A DNA stretch of 64,000 nt from Orientallactaga sibirica (lineage: Eukaryota; Chordata; Mammalia; Rodentia; Dipodidae), in NCBI GenBank assembly GCA_036365145.1, contig JAEOAD010000034.1, positions 18,319,501 through 18,383,500 on the forward strand. Direction: 5' to 3'. Below the pieces are notes generated by a model that saw only the letters and a program-made list of their open reading frames with translations, was not told the origin of the DNA and did no database searches. A program made the translations under genes and the position numbers. Below, piece after piece: positions 46,919 through 58,444 of this stretch (the stretch's first letter is position 1; each line of letters starts with the position of its first letter).

Positions 46919-47432
46919 AGAGGTAGTTTGCATGTAACCCCCCATAGACTCATGTGTTTGAATACTTAATTCCCTGTTGGTGGCACTGTTCAAGAAAGTT
47001 GTTCAGGAAAGTTGGGCATGCTAGAAGAAGTGTGTCACTGGGAATGGGCTTTGAGGTGTCACATCCTTGTGCAGTTTGCAGTGCTTTCTCTGTGCTTCCT
47101 CCTGCTGACCTATGATTGTGAATCAGCTTCCTGCTCGGCCATGCTCTCCCCACAAGAATGAAACTTCCACTTGACACATTTGTAAGGTAAAATAAACCTT
47201 TCCTTTCTTTTAAAAATATTTTTATTTATTTGCAAGAGCAAAGTGAGATAGAGAGAAGAGACACATGTGTCTCTTTGTGCATCTGGCTTTACATGGGTAC
47301 TGGGGAATTGAAACTGGGTTGTTAGGCTTTTCAGGCAAGCAACTTAACTGCTGAGCCATCTCTCCAGCCCCCTTTTCCTTTTTAAAGCTTCTTCTGGTTG
47401 GCTATTTTGGGCCAGTAAGAAGAAGGTAACAG
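46919..47432 (+). repeat. MaLR-type (ORR1-like) LTR interrupted by a SINE
   Basis: 'aggtagtttgcatgtaacccccc', GACTCATGTGTTTGAATACT, GAAGTGTGTCACTGGGAATG and an AATAAA-containing end run up to about 47,210. The LTR resumes at 47,372 with 'ttaaagcttcttctggttggctattttgggcc'. The SINE at 47,214-47,371 splits it. Confidence 0.75.
47214..47371 (-). repeat. tRNA-derived SINE (jerboa-type), antisense, inside an LTR
   Basis: 'tatttgcaagagcaaagtgagatag', TCTTTGTGCATCTGGCTTTA, 'gttgttaggcttttcaggcaagcaacttaactgctgagcc' and ATCTCTCCAGCCCCC. CCTTTCCTTT-type flanks on both sides suggest an imperfect target duplication. Confidence 0.82.
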
Positions 47433-49920
47433 AGGGAGAGGGAGAGAATGAGAACAGGGGAGAGAGAAACAGGGAGAGAGAGAGACAGAGATTCACTCTG
47501 AGAATATGATTTTCTGCTTGGAGACCTAAAAGAAGAAACTGAACTTTGGGCAAGAAAGGTGATCAAAAGGCACAAATTACCAGGAGTTGAAGGTGTGTGT
47601 GTGTGTGTGGGGGGGAACAGATATCTCTTTCTTTCTGGCACAGTATTTACTATGAGTTATAAAGCCATTCTTTTCCTTCCTTAAACTTTTCATTTGAGTG
47701 GAAAGAAAGACTGTTCTGGGAAAAGCTATATGGTTTTAGGTTAGTTGGATACCTTAGAACCCTGGTTTCTGAAACCATTTGGTTTGGTAGTTGGACAGTT
47801 AATAGAAAGTCTATTAAAACAGAGTACCATAAAAGTAATAGATGTACCTTAAACATTTTATTTTAACATGAAATACATAAGTGTGCATACATTTGCCAAT
47901 TTTTGGATGCAAGCCTAAAGCTTGCTATTTGAGTTGGGGTCAGCTGACTGTAGTTCCTTGTCATTGTTCCTGCATAAGCAATGCTCATAATGCACCAAAG
48001 ATGATCTCCAATGTTGCTTTCATTAAAGGAGACTGAGGCTGTAAAGACGCCTGCCAAGTCATTCTTCCAGAGTTTTATGACTCCTTTCTAAATTTTTATA
48101 GTTGTCATACCTGACCTAACTCACTAGCAATATTAAAGTGACTTTGGTTTTAATTTTTATAGTAAAATCAACTTAGTCTTCATGGAAACCAGTTTCTTTG
48201 GATGCTCATGAATTTTTAATTCGGAGTCTATCGCATTAAAATTTAAAGTTGTATAAAACACAATGAGCATAAATAGGTTTGGGGAACAAACTGGCTCCCT
48301 GTAAAACATACAACTCAATTGGAGGAAATGTCCTTGCAGTACTGGAGAGGAGGCCCTTCTCCACTGTGCCCAGTGATGGCTTGTGAGGCTGGGGTGCTCT
48401 ACACAAGCAGAGACACAAGGAAAGTCAGAGGAGGTGGCAAGGCAAGCTGAAAGTTTGTGAAATATTTCAGGTTTACAGAGGCATCAAGTATAAGCAGTTT
48501 GAGTGGTGGAAGCTCAAAAACTCATTGACCCAAACTCTGATTTCAAGTAGAGGAAACACAACTCTGCTGTTTAAGTCCCTAGGCTCTTCTTAGGACTTAA
48601 TTTCACTTGCTACCTATATATTCTGGATTTGGGGTGGATTTGCCTTTTTGGAGAGGCATCCTGATGCTGAAATGGTATCTTGGGGTACTTGGCATGTTAG
48701 AGCTGCTCTAGTAACTTCCCAGAAGGCATTTCCTGTGCTCTATGAATAGACCACCTATCTTTATGTTCAGAAGCAGATTTTAAAAATATTTTTTAAATAA
48801 TTAAACCTTATAAAGATGTTTTGTTCTACTTCTGACCACTAAAGAATAGTTTTTTATTCCTTAGCTTTATTTCCTATTGCCACACACCACCTCTTATCCT
48901 TGTATCGATACTCTACAGATTTGCCTTCTCTCATCCCAATTCCCCAGGTGATCCTAATTCAGAATTATCAGGATCCTCAGACTTCTTACAGACCACCTCT
49001 CTAATTGTACAGTGAGAGGTTAAGGCCCAGAGAAAGCCACCACCTTACCTGACCTCAAGGGACTGTGTTCTTTCACCTTCACTGGGTTTCCCAGCATGAG
49101 GCGGGAGGGGTGGGCAGGTGAAGAGAGGGTCATGTGTGTATGAGCAGGCTGCCCAGAGTTCTCTTGCTTTATGAGGTGAACAGTATAATTCAAAATCCAT
49201 TTTGGGGACATCTTGCCCCATAAAATATCCTCCAGCAGGAAAGTTTAGAATTTGTTTTGACTTCTCTAGCACATATGTTTAAAATACCTTTTCTCTGCAT
49301 CTTATTTTCCTCATTTCCCTGGTTCCTTTCTTTCACCAAATTCTTAGAGACTTGGTCCTGGGAGCTAATAATGGGACGACAGTCAGGAGAGATGACACTG
49401 GGAGAAGGAAGTCTGCAGTATAAGTTAATGGGCTGGCAAATAATTGTGAAGCAGTCCACCTTTCTTGGATGATTCCTCCTCTGCCAAGAATATTGGCTCA
49501 GAAAATGAGTTCAGGGATCTGCCTTCCATAGTGAAAGTTATATTTTTAGATGCCATTCTTGTTTTGGACAAAATAAAACTCTTCTACAGCTTTCTATATT
49601 ACATCTCAGTAGCAGTGACTCCTCCCTCATTGTTCTCTCTCCTCATGATGTAGCCTCTATCTCCCAACATCTTGCAAGACTGTCCTACTTAGAATCTTCA
49701 AGTAGATACTTCATATGCTGCCCAAAACATCATCCCCACAGGTTCTCCTTTCTTGATTGGAATTCTCCATGACTTCCCATATTTTATAGGATTGATAACA
49801 ATTCCTCCATACAAGAACCAGTCCTACTTTTATTAGTATTTTCTCTCACAATTTTGTGCCTGTACCTCAGCCATCTCATTTAACATGCCATTGCCCATAT
49901 GCATTTCTACTAGTGGAAAT
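47433..49920. other. Unique intron sequence with short simple repeats
   Basis: GA-rich patch at about 47,430-47,490 and a (GT)n run at 47,593-47,609. Small MIR/MER5-like scraps may lie near 48,930-49,040. No gene. Confidence 0.45.
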
Positions 49921-49936
49921 AAACAATCCTTTTTTA

Positions 49937-50101
49937 TTTTTTTATTTTTATCTTTTTGGTTTTTCAAGGTAGGGCCTCAATCTAGCCCAGGCTGACCTGG
50001 AATTCACTCAATGGTCCCAGGTTGGCCTTGAACTCATAGAGATCCACCTACCTCTGCCTCCCGAGAGCTGGGATTAAAGGTGTGTGCCACCACGCCCAGC
50101 T
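49937..50101 (-). repeat. B1 SINE, antisense, full length
   Basis: 'tttttcaaggtagggcctcaatctagcc' and CAGGCTGACCTGGAATTCAC, then 'cctctgcctcccgagagctgggattaaagg' and GTGTGCCACCACGCCCAGC. Flanks AAACAATCCTTTTTTA (49,921) and AAACAATCCTTTATTA (50,102) form a 16-base duplication with one mismatch. Confidence 0.93.
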
Positions 50102-50117
50102 AAACAATCCTTTATTA

Positions 50118-51276
50118 GCTACTTTCTTCATGTAGATTTCCATTCATGGTTCTTCCCCACTTTCCTCTAATACTAAATGAGCATTAAAAGAGATTATCCA
50201 GAAAAGTTTATTTATATCACTCTGAGGCCCATACACTTCTACTAAAATATTAATGTTCACCTCTTATTTCATCTTCTGTCTGGCATAGGTTCGACATGGT
50301 AGACATAACCTTCAGTGACTTCAGTTGTACCTGAGTTGACTGAGAAACTGCATTTAAATTTTACTGAATCAATTTAAATCTTAATAATAGCCCAAGGTGA
50401 CCAGTGGCTACCATATTGAACCACACAGTCATAGATCGAGTCTTTTATTACAGAAAGCTCTGCTGGTCAGTCCCACCTATGAGATCCTTGAGGAATTGGA
50501 ACATGTCTTGTCTTTTCTGTCTCCTATTGCCTGGACCAGGGCCTCTCATTGAATAGGTATCCAAAAATGTTGGTAGAAATAGCTTTTATGGAAAATGGCT
50601 ATATTTTATGGGAAAAATAGGAAAAGATCTAGTTTTAAGGAAGACATGTAAAGCAATTAATTTTTTAAAACACCAAGGTTTGCTAATCAGTATATTATAT
50701 CAAGTGTTCCTTTACAAAGTCTAGTATGTTTACAATCTGGGATATGTTAGTTTACTCTACTAATATATCACCCGTATCAGGAGGGATTCTAGGTCCTTGA
50801 CGGTTCATTTCTCAGCCATACTTTGCTTCCTCATCTCCTCCTCCTACCCCCATCCCACATCCCTGAGTTGTTTACTGCAGCAGCTGGGTCTTAGGAACAG
50901 GGGCCCCAGGATCTCTTCGTTTCTGCAAGGCAAGTGCAGATGGAGCTGTCTGACATGAATGCACAGGTTTGAGCTTCCATCGATGTTTCATGGAAGATTT
51001 ATGAGTATTTCTTTGAGGGAGGAATGAAGGGAGGGAGTCAAGGATGGAAGGGAAAGAGAGAGAGAAAGAAGGACAGAAGAACTTCTGAAAGATCCCATGA
51101 GCAAGGACATGCAAATCTCATGCAAAAGTCTCCCTCTTCGTTCCCCAGCATTGTGTCCTGTTCTTGTTTTCCTCAGTTTCCTCTTCATTCTCACTTCTTT
51201 TATATCTTTCCTCTCAGTCCTCAATAGAATATTTCTCTTTTGTTTTACTCCTTTTTTTGGTGTGTGTACTGGGGCT

Positions 51277-51278
<2 letters not shown>
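50118..51278. other. Unique intron sequence, no gene seen
   Basis: GA-rich patch near 51,012-51,072. No coding features. Confidence 0.5.

Positions 51279-51324
<46 letters not shown>
51279..51324. repeat. (GT)23 microsatellite
   Basis: Forty-six bases of uninterrupted GT. The Cys-Val frames on the + strand and the His-Thr frames on the minus strand come from this array. Confidence 0.97.
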
Positions 51325-51327
<3 letters not shown>

Positions 51328-52029
51328 GAGGAGCATGTGCAGGGGAGTTCGTGCATGTGGCGGCTAGTGAACAACTTTGGGTGTCATTTTCAAGAGCATC
51401 ATCTGCCTCTTTTTGACACAGAGTCTCTTATTGGCCTTGAGTTCACCACGTGACTAGGCTAGCCTAGCCAGTGAATTCCAGGGAATCCTATCTCTTCAGT
51501 GTTGGGATTGCAGGCACACAATGCTATGCCCAGCATTTTAGTATTGGGGATCAAACTTAGGACCCAATACTTACAAGGAATGTACTTTATCCATTGATCT
51601 TCTCCCCATGCTCTTTGTTTACTCTAACATCTCTTGACTTCTCTCTTCATGCCCCTGTCCCCTCTGTGTGTAAATGTATGTCCTTTTGTTGGTGGGCCTT
51701 TTTCCTTTTCTGTTTATGTCTCTCAGTGCCGATGTGTCCTTTGCACTATCTAGTACGCACAAGTCTCTTCTATGTGCCCATCTTTATCTGAGAAAGCTCC
51801 TTTGGAATGCCATGGCTCTTCTTGTAAGATCAAACAAGGGTCCCCTGTGCTCAGATCCAGATAAGAGGGTGCTAGGCTTTGCAGGGTTCTACCTTTCTTC
51901 TGATATGAGTACCTTCACAGTGCTGTCAGGGGAACCTCCTTAGCAATCTCTACTGTCAAATGTGATTCTGAATGCCTTGAGGTTGCTAGATGCCTCTTTG
52001 ACCACGTGGTTATCATCTACAGATTTTAA
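51325..52029. other. Unique intron sequence with a possible old SINE fragment
   Basis: Around 51,400-51,600, 'gagttcaccacgtgactaggctagcctagccagtgaattccaggg' and 'gggattgcaggcacacaatgctatgcccagc' look like a decayed rodent composite SINE in antisense. No gene. Confidence 0.4.
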
Positions 52030-52953
52030 ACTGACTGTAGCAGTTGCCTTTTCATTTCTGTGATTAAAAACCTAACAGAAAGCAGCAGGTGGGGGAAAAG
52101 GATTTATTTTTGGCTTACCGTTTTGAGGAGGACCTTCGTCAAATTGGAAGAAGCTGGAGGGCTCATCCCATCATACTTACACAGCCGAGAGAGAAAGACA
52201 GGTAGAGTGAGTTGGCTCAGAACACAGACACAAGGGCTAGATTAACCAACCCCAAGGTTCACCTCCCAGAGACACACCTCTTCTAGAAAACTTCTCCTTC
52301 TGTATTAGTCAGGATTCTCTAGAGGAACAGAATGGATAGAATTAATTGTATTAAAAGGGAATTTATTGGATTAGCTTACACAGTCCAGCAATAGCAGGTT
52401 GCAGGTCCGAGAGTCAAGAAACCCGGTAGCTGCTCAGTCCACGAGGCTGGAGGCCTCAGCAGTCCCAACCCGGCACTGAAGGCCTGGAGGCTTCCTGGAG
52501 AGACGCTGCTCTTCAGTCCACCCTGGTATTCAGTCCACACTGGAAAGCAGCAACACCAAGCAGCAAGTACCAAGCAGAAAGCACCAAGCAGCAAGCACCC
52601 AGTGGCAAGCAGTGAGCAGCACCGGCAGCCAGGAGGGAGAGAGAGAGCCTTTCTTCCCAGAGCTTCTTTTTATCAACCAGCCCCCTCCTCCAAGAGGGGT
52701 CGCCCACTCTGGGCCGCCCATTCTGGGGGAAGGGCTTACCCCTGGGGGCAGGATTCTTCCTTTAGTTAATCCTTCCTAGAGGCAACCTCAGAGACACACT
52801 TATGAGGAATGTCTCTGGACTCCTAAACAAATCAAGTTGACACAAACTTAACCATCACACCTTCCAAAGTCTCCTCCTACTGAGGACCAAGTAGGAAACT
52901 TAATTACAAACACTTGAGGCTCTGGGAGATATTTTACATTGAAGCCATCACAT
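52030..52953 (-). repeat. MaLR-type LTR, antisense, host of a nested LTR
   Basis: Left half: 'tgtagcagttgccttttcatttctgtgattaaaaacc' and GGATTTATTTTTGGCTTACC, up to about 52,300. Right half from 52,860: CCTTCCAAAGTCTCCTCCTA to GAAGCCATCACA. The halves join when the 559-base insert at 52,301-52,859 and one CCTTC copy are removed. Confidence 0.7.
52301..52859 (+). mobile_element. Solo LTR with 5-bp target duplication, nested in an older LTR
   Basis: Starts TGTATTAGTCAGGATTCTCT and ends AAACTTAACCATCACA, giving the TG...CA ends of an LTR. CCTTC sits immediately outside both ends (52,296-52,300 and 52,860-52,864). The 559-base element contains a low-complexity run of 'accaagcagcaagc'-type units (about 52,548-52,630). 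No internal retroviral sequence remains, so it is a solo LTR. A 5-bp duplication fits an ERVL/MaLR-type integrase. A fragment of the same family is at 1,323. Confidence 0.85.
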
Positions 52954-52965
52954 TGACCTTGACTT

Positions 52966-52983
52966 TTTTTTTTTTTTTTTTTT
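52966..52983. repeat. Poly-T run
   Basis: Eighteen T with no clear SINE body attached on either side. Confidence 0.8.
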
Positions 52984-53370
52984 AACAGCAGCTGGTAAAG
53001 AGGACCTGGACGTCTGGTTTCTGTTCGGCTAAATAATCCCCACTCTTTCTCTGTGTCTCCAGTTGCTCCTCTTATTACCCCTTCTGCAGCTCTTGCACTA
53101 TTTATCACCAGGTCTTTTTTTAAAGCTTTTTTCCTGAAGGCATGAAAACATCTGATGGGGAGTTTCAGAAGAAAAGTTGCAAGACTGATAACATCTATTA
53201 AGAGAACATCTACCTAAAATTTCAATCCATGATTAGTGTAACACAAGCTATGCTAATGCCCCACCAGAATGCCTGGTATCTCTTTGGTAAAGGTGGAAGA
53301 GATGAGTTTGACCACACATACATACACTCAGTTAGGGTACAGGGTCAAATGGGCTTTCAAATAGCACTTG
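52984..53370. other. Unique intron sequence, no gene seen
   Basis: No recognised features. Confidence 0.45.
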
Positions 53371-53730
53371 GGAGGACTGGAAGTGTGTCTTAGTTGGTTA
53401 AGCAGTCACCACTCAAGCTGGAGTGTCTGAGTTTGATCCTCAGACCCCATGTAAAAAGCTAGAAGCCTTGGCAGCCTTCTGCCATCCAAGTACATTGATA
53501 CTGACAGTGAGATGGAAGGTGATAACAAGGGAAATTCCCAGCAACTCAAGACAAATGTAGCAAAGAGCAGTAGAGCAAGAATCTAGGGCTAGGAACTCTG
53601 CTGCCGATGGAATAGGATAGGTGAAGACTGACCTGAAAGTTGTCCTCTGACCTCTACATGTGTGTTGTGGTACATGTGTACCCATACTCACACGTAAGAA
53701 CATAGAAATGAATATTCACAGACATATAAA
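53371..53730 (+). repeat. Old tRNA-derived composite SINE (B4/RSINE-like)
   Basis: 'gactggaagtgtgtcttagttggttaagcagtcacc', TGATCCTCAGACCCCATGTA, GAAAGTTGTCCTCTGACCTC and 'tacatgtgtgttgtggtacatgtgtacccatactcacac' follow the composite SINE order. The tail runs into a TA array. Confidence 0.65.
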
Positions 53731-53731
53731 C

Positions 53732-53734
<3 letters not shown>

Positions 53735-53785
<51 letters not shown>
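53735..53785. repeat. (TA)n microsatellite, about 51 bases
   Basis: Uninterrupted TA directly after the SINE tail. Confidence 0.97.
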
Positions 53786-53787
<2 letters not shown>

Positions 53788-54334
53788 TAGCGATTTATAT
53801 CAAGACAAGAGGAGCTCTTCTTTCAAAAAGTAAACAAGCAAATGCATGAAGGAAAGAGGAGAGGGAAAAGGGAAGACAGTGACAAGAAAATCAAGCAAGT
53901 CACATTCCATGTGTGCCTGACTCTAGGGTGAACTTAAATTTGCCTCTGTGGCAGAACTGGAAGTATCTCTTATCATCCGTGAATTTCTTTCTTTGTTTCC
54001 CTCATTTCATCGTGTAACCTATTATCAAAACTTATTGATTTTCTTCCCAACGTCTGTTCTGAATCCACCCATTTCTTTTCTATCTCTACCCTGGTATAAG
54101 CTCTAGTCATGTGTGGTCTGTAATCCAGTAATCTCCTAGCTGGTCTCTGACTCTCCCTTGTTCTTTCCCCACTCAGCTCTTCCTGGTCCCTCCTCACATG
54201 CTGCTAGAATGGTTCACAGGCACATGCTTCCTTATACTTCAGCTCACATTCATGACAACTTCCCATGGTTTCCATAGTATATGACCTCCTATCAAGACAT
54301 CTAAGAACTTCAACCTCAGCTGTACTTCTTACTT
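53786..54334. other. Unique intron sequence, no gene seen
   Basis: No recognised features. Confidence 0.45.
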
Positions 54335-54432
54335 TAGAACACTAGAGAGGTTTTTAGAAAAGCCAGGGCCTGCGATCTACCCTAAGCCAATTAAGTCAGT
54401 ATAACTAGGGGTAAGCAACTTGGCACTTTCTA
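54335..54432 (-). repeat. MER5A-like hAT relic
   Basis: 'gaggtttttagaaaagccagggcctgcgatctaccc' and 'ccaattaagtcagtataactaggggt' resemble MER5A ('agatgcctgggcccc..agaccaattaaatcagaatctctgggggt'). The orientation assignment is tentative. Confidence 0.55.
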
Positions 54433-54517
54433 TTTTTTTTTTTCAGTGCTGAAGACTGAACCCAGGGCTTTACACTTGTTAGGCAAGCGCTCATCCACTG
54501 AGCTAAATCCCCAACCC
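54433..54517 (-). repeat. ID SINE (BC1-like, tRNA-Ala derived), antisense, full length
   Basis: Poly-T, then 'cagtgctgaagactgaacccagggctttacac', TTGTTAGGCAAGCGCTCATC and CACTGAGCTAAATCCCCAAC. Read in reverse this is GGTTGGGGATTTAGCTCAGT through a tRNA-like body to poly-A. Flanks TGGCACTTTCTA and TGGCAGTTTCATA form an imperfect duplication. Confidence 0.9.
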
Positions 54518-54534
54518 TGGCAGTTTCATATAGA

Positions 54535-55250
54535 ATATTCTCTAACCATATGATTGGCAGTTTTATTTCTGAATATTCACCCAAAGGAGTTGAGTGCTTT
54601 TGTCCACAAAGAAATTGGCATGTGACTAGTTATAGCAGCTTTATTCATAATTGTAAAAATCTTGAAGGAAACAAGTTATTCACTAACAGGTGAGTGAATA
54701 AGCAAATTATGGTACATCCAAACAGTGGGATATTTTTCAGTGATACAAATACAAGGACATGGAAGGACCTTCAAAACATATTACTAAGTGAGAGAAACCA
54801 GTCTGAAAAGGGCACACACTATGATTGAAACTCTGTGACATTCTGGAAAAGGCAAAGTTATGGGAGACAGAGAAAAGATCAGTTAATGTCAAAGGTGGGG
54901 AGGGAGAGGGAGGAGAGAATGGCTAAACAAAGGACGGAAGACTTTCAAAACAGCAAAACTTTCTGTATGAAATGGCAATGATGGACATGTGGTTTTTATA
55001 CATTTCTTGAAATCTACAGGAAGTATACCATCAGAGTGAGCCCTAATGTGAACTGTGGATTTTGTTAATGAGCATATGCCAATTTTGGCTCCTTAGTTGT
55101 AGCAAATATACCACCTTTATATAAGATGTAAATAATGGAAGAAATGGTTGTGGTAAGAAGATGTGGAATGTACTTTTCCAGTAAATTTTCTGTAAACCTA
55201 CAATTGTTCTAGCAATATGTAACATAAAGCTTACTAATAAAATAAAAATA
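54535..55250 (+). mobile_element. Ancient L1M 3' end (ORF2 tail and 3' UTR)
   Basis: In order: TTTATAGCAGC-like TATAGCAGCTTTATTCATAA, 'gtgaatggataaac'-type GAGTGAATAAGCAAATTATG, GTACATCCAAACAGTGGGAT, ACATATTACTAAGTGAGAGA, GACATTCTGGAAAAGGCAAA and 'gtgagccctaatgtgaactgtgga', ending 'ttgtagcaaatataccac' and an A-rich tail. This is the classic layout of old mammalian L1M elements. The ORF2 end is broken by many changes. Confidence 0.85.
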
Positions 55251-55312
55251 GCATAGTATATGGGCCAGTCAAATCAGAATAAGGAAAGTTTGGACCCCAA
55301 ACTGTTTATTTT

Positions 55313-55595
55313 ATTTTATTTTTATTTAAAAAAATTTAATTATTGTTATTTTATTTTTAGAGAGAGAGATAGACAGAGAGGGGGACAGAAATGGGCGCGC
55401 CAGCAGTCTCTCAGCTGCTGTGAACGAAATCCAGATGCATGCGCCCCCTTGTGGGCAAGTGCGGCATTACGCCCTTGCCTCACTTTACATCTGGCTAAAC
55501 GTGGGACCTGGAGATTGGAACCGCTGGACATTGGAACCAGCATTCTTGGGCTTAGCAGGCAGGCACCTCAGCCGCTAAGCCATCTCTCCAGCCCA
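55313..55595 (-). repeat. tRNA-derived SINE (jerboa-type), antisense, perfect duplication
   Basis: T-rich tail and GA stretch, then in reverse 'cagcagtctctcagctgctgtgaacgaaatccagatgc', TTTACATCTGGCTAAACGTG, 'cagcattcttgggcttagcaggcaggcacctcagccgc' and CCATCTCTCCAGCCC. AAACTGTTTATTTT flanks both ends (55,299-55,312 and 55,596-55,609). It belongs with the longer 'ctcctaagcc' subfamily at 7,797 and 23,297. Confidence 0.94.
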
Positions 55596-55609
55596 AAACT
55601 GTTTATTTT

Positions 55610-55967
55610 TGTTTGTGACCTTCCTGGCAGTTTAAGTGATACAACAAAGGTACAGTTGGGTGAGGAGCCAGTGCCCACCATAGCCTTGACCACTTTCACC
55701 TGCACCTGTGTTGCTCTTCTCTTGCTTGCTACAGGCTCCACAACACCTTTTCCTTGTCCATCCAGTCTTCCTGCACATCCACATTCACTCTCCTCCCCTC
55801 ATAGCACCATATTCTCATTGCCACATGTTTGTAAAGCCTCCGGAAGAACTTCTGTTAGTCTCTTGGTACATTTATTGTCCTGAAGCTCTGTAGACCAGAA
55901 TCTTCAAGGACAGAGATCTTGCTGGTTTTGTTTAATGTGGGTTAGCTACCCAGTGCTTCTCATAGGG
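55610..55967. other. Unique intron sequence, no gene seen
   Basis: No recognised features. Confidence 0.45.
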
Positions 55968-56352
55968 TGTGGTGGTTTGAATGTAACATGTTCCCTATAG
56001 ACTCAAGCGTTTGAATACTTAATACCCAGTTTGTGGCACTGTTTGGGAGGTTGTGGAACCTTTAGGAGGTGGAGTCTTCCTGGAGAAGTATGTCACTGGT
56101 TATGGACTTTGAGGTGTTATATCTCTGCCACCCTTAATGTCTGTCTGTCTGTCTCTCTCTCTTTTACCCTCTCCTACCTCTGAGCTGATGTGGTCATGTT
56201 ATCCACCTTCCTGCACCTGCCATGGTTTCCCCATCATGATAGATTTTACCATCTGTGACTATAAGCTGAACTGAACATCTTTTCTTCCTCAACCTGTTTC
56301 TGATCACTTCTTTCGTCTCAGAATCTAGAAAGTAAGATATTGGCTCACAATT
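55968..56352 (+). repeat. MaLR-type (ORR1-like) LTR
   Basis: TGTGGTGGTTTGAATGTAAC start, GACTCAAGCGTTTGAATACT, 'ggaacctttaggaggtggagtcttcctggagaag', GTATGTCACTGGTTATGGAC and an end near 'atattggctcaca'. A short CTGT/CT simple repeat lies inside at about 56,140-56,165. Confidence 0.8.
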
Positions 56353-58444
56353 AGCAAACATTTGCAGACTGAGTAACTGTGTATATTTTTAAGTTAAACA
56401 TACTCTTCCCACCTGCCCCAGAGTGGAAAGTCAGAATAGACTATCAGAGAAGAGTGGTGAATGGTTGGTGTTGCAGAAGATCACTGTGCTGAAACCCCAT
56501 TCTACTCACTGTGGATGGTTGTATAACACAGAAATAATTTCCTTAATGATTCATGAGCATTTTTAATTTCCATTTCTCTCCAGCTGATAGCCTGAATCCC
56601 ACAAGCAAGTAAGGGAAGGGATGGGTTAAATATGCCTCTGTCATTTTTATTTTCTTTCCCTGTAATAAAGTTAGTGATTGCTTGGTCAAACTGCAGAATA
56701 ATGCAATTAGGCCTGTGTGCTCACATCTCCTTCAAGTGCCTTGTGTGGGACTTCTGCTACCTTTAGAAACAGCTTTGTAGTCAATAAGGAAGGTTTAAAA
56801 ACGTCCTCTTTCTTTGCTTCTTTTTTCATATAGGAAATTAAATTGCTTTTAGATTGTGAGCAAAGGAAAGCATGATGTAGAAGCAGGAGACTCACAGGTG
56901 CTTTTTGAAGCAGGAAAAATCGCAAAAGATTCCTTTAATCCTTGCCTGGGTGGGAGAGTGAGTAACAGACATGTCATTGGAATCGCAGGGTAAGATTTGG
57001 TTCAGAACTTATCTGGCTATTGTTTGGCGTGACTTCCAGCTCTTGGTATAATATGTACACTTGTTTTTCTACACATTCAATGCATTCTTTTATGGCCAAT
57101 GATGTCAGATGCACGAGGAATAACTGAGGAGCAGATAGCATGGGAGCTATGTTGAAGAATACAGGAAAAGAAAGGCAGCTCTATAAGTTCCTGTGTGACA
57201 TGGGAAGGCAAGAAAAAAAATACCCAGGACTGAGGGACTGGGAATACAGATTTGCAAATAGTCACCAGTACAGCCTACATGAATTGTGGTAAAAAGCTGT
57301 GCTTGTCATTGTGGCTGGAATTCCTAGGTTGGGCAAGACCTTCTGCATTCTAGAATAACAGTTCAGTTTCAGCTACTTTTACTTCAACTCAAGGAAAACA
57401 TAGGAAGGATTTGGAATCATGCTGTAAGAACTAGGAAACATCAGAGCTTCTTTGCCTGAAGCCCTTCTCCACAGGACTTCACTTCCCTTCCCTGAAGTGG
57501 CTGCTGAGTTCTATGAAGTACAGTGAGATACCACTGGGCTAGATCATCTTTTTTTTGCACCAGCTGTTGCTGGTATGTGGACTGTGTGAAGTGAAGATGT
57601 GGTGTAGAGGACAGAGTAATCCATAATGTAGTTGTCAAAGTAGTTATAGTTCCTTTGCTCTAACTTACAGTGGGGATGACCATATTCTGTTCTGCTCTTC
57701 ACATCCCAGGCTATGTCTGGAAGTCAGGACTCAGCATCTCCTCTGGAAGGAAAGATGTGTTGCTTTAAGGAAATAGTTTAGAATGTGTGGTAACCTTGTG
57801 GTCAAATCTCTGTTTTATATAACATTGCACTGTGCCATTTTTTCTACCATTTCTTCTTTCTACTTTGTAGATTCCTCTAGGGTCACAATTCTGTGTGTGC
57901 CTCTGGGCCTTTGCAAAAGCTATTTGGTGTGCCTAGGTAGGACCTACCTCTACCTGATCCTCCTGGATGTCTTTTGACAATTTTTCAGATTAAGTTCTTG
58001 TCACTCTCTCAGAGAAGCTTCTTTTTACTCACAAGTTAGAGCTAGTCTCCCTATTTTGTATGCAAGTTTCTGTTATTAGTAGCATTTAATCAGATATTTT
58101 AATTATATATTTTTTAATGTTTACTTTTCTGCTTTCTACTGAAAACTTAGTGAAGGCAGGGATCATATTTTTTGTTGTGTGCAGAATAAGGTGTTTGTGG
58201 GATAAAGGATTCAATACAGATTATAAGTCAATTCTAAAAGTAGTAGATCAGTTCAGTGAACACTTACAGAGCACTTTGTGTGTTCTGGGTCTCCTGCTAG
58301 AAGCTGGGGATCTGTCACTAGAAGGACATGAATCCAAACCCGATGTTGTTATTTATTACTACAGCAGAATAAATAGTTAGTTCTCCAATTTAGCCCATGT
58401 TCCACCCAAGGAGGTCAACATGGTATAGAGTATAAGGCCTAGAA
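56353..58444. other. Unique intron sequence, no gene seen
   Basis: Possible small ancient repeat at 58,235-58,320 ('cagagcactttgtgtgttctgggtctcctgctagaagctgggg'). No exon. Confidence 0.5.

Noticed and set aside
52376..52721. Overlapping Leu/Trp-rich frames on the minus strand near 52.5 kb
   Set aside because: They lie wholly within the solo LTR and its internal repeat units, and no known LTR gene is recognisable.
54433..54517. Possible functional tRNA-Ala or BC1 RNA gene
   Set aside because: The body is tRNA-like but carries a poly-A tail, target duplications and ID consensus changes. It is an ID retroposon, not a tRNA gene.
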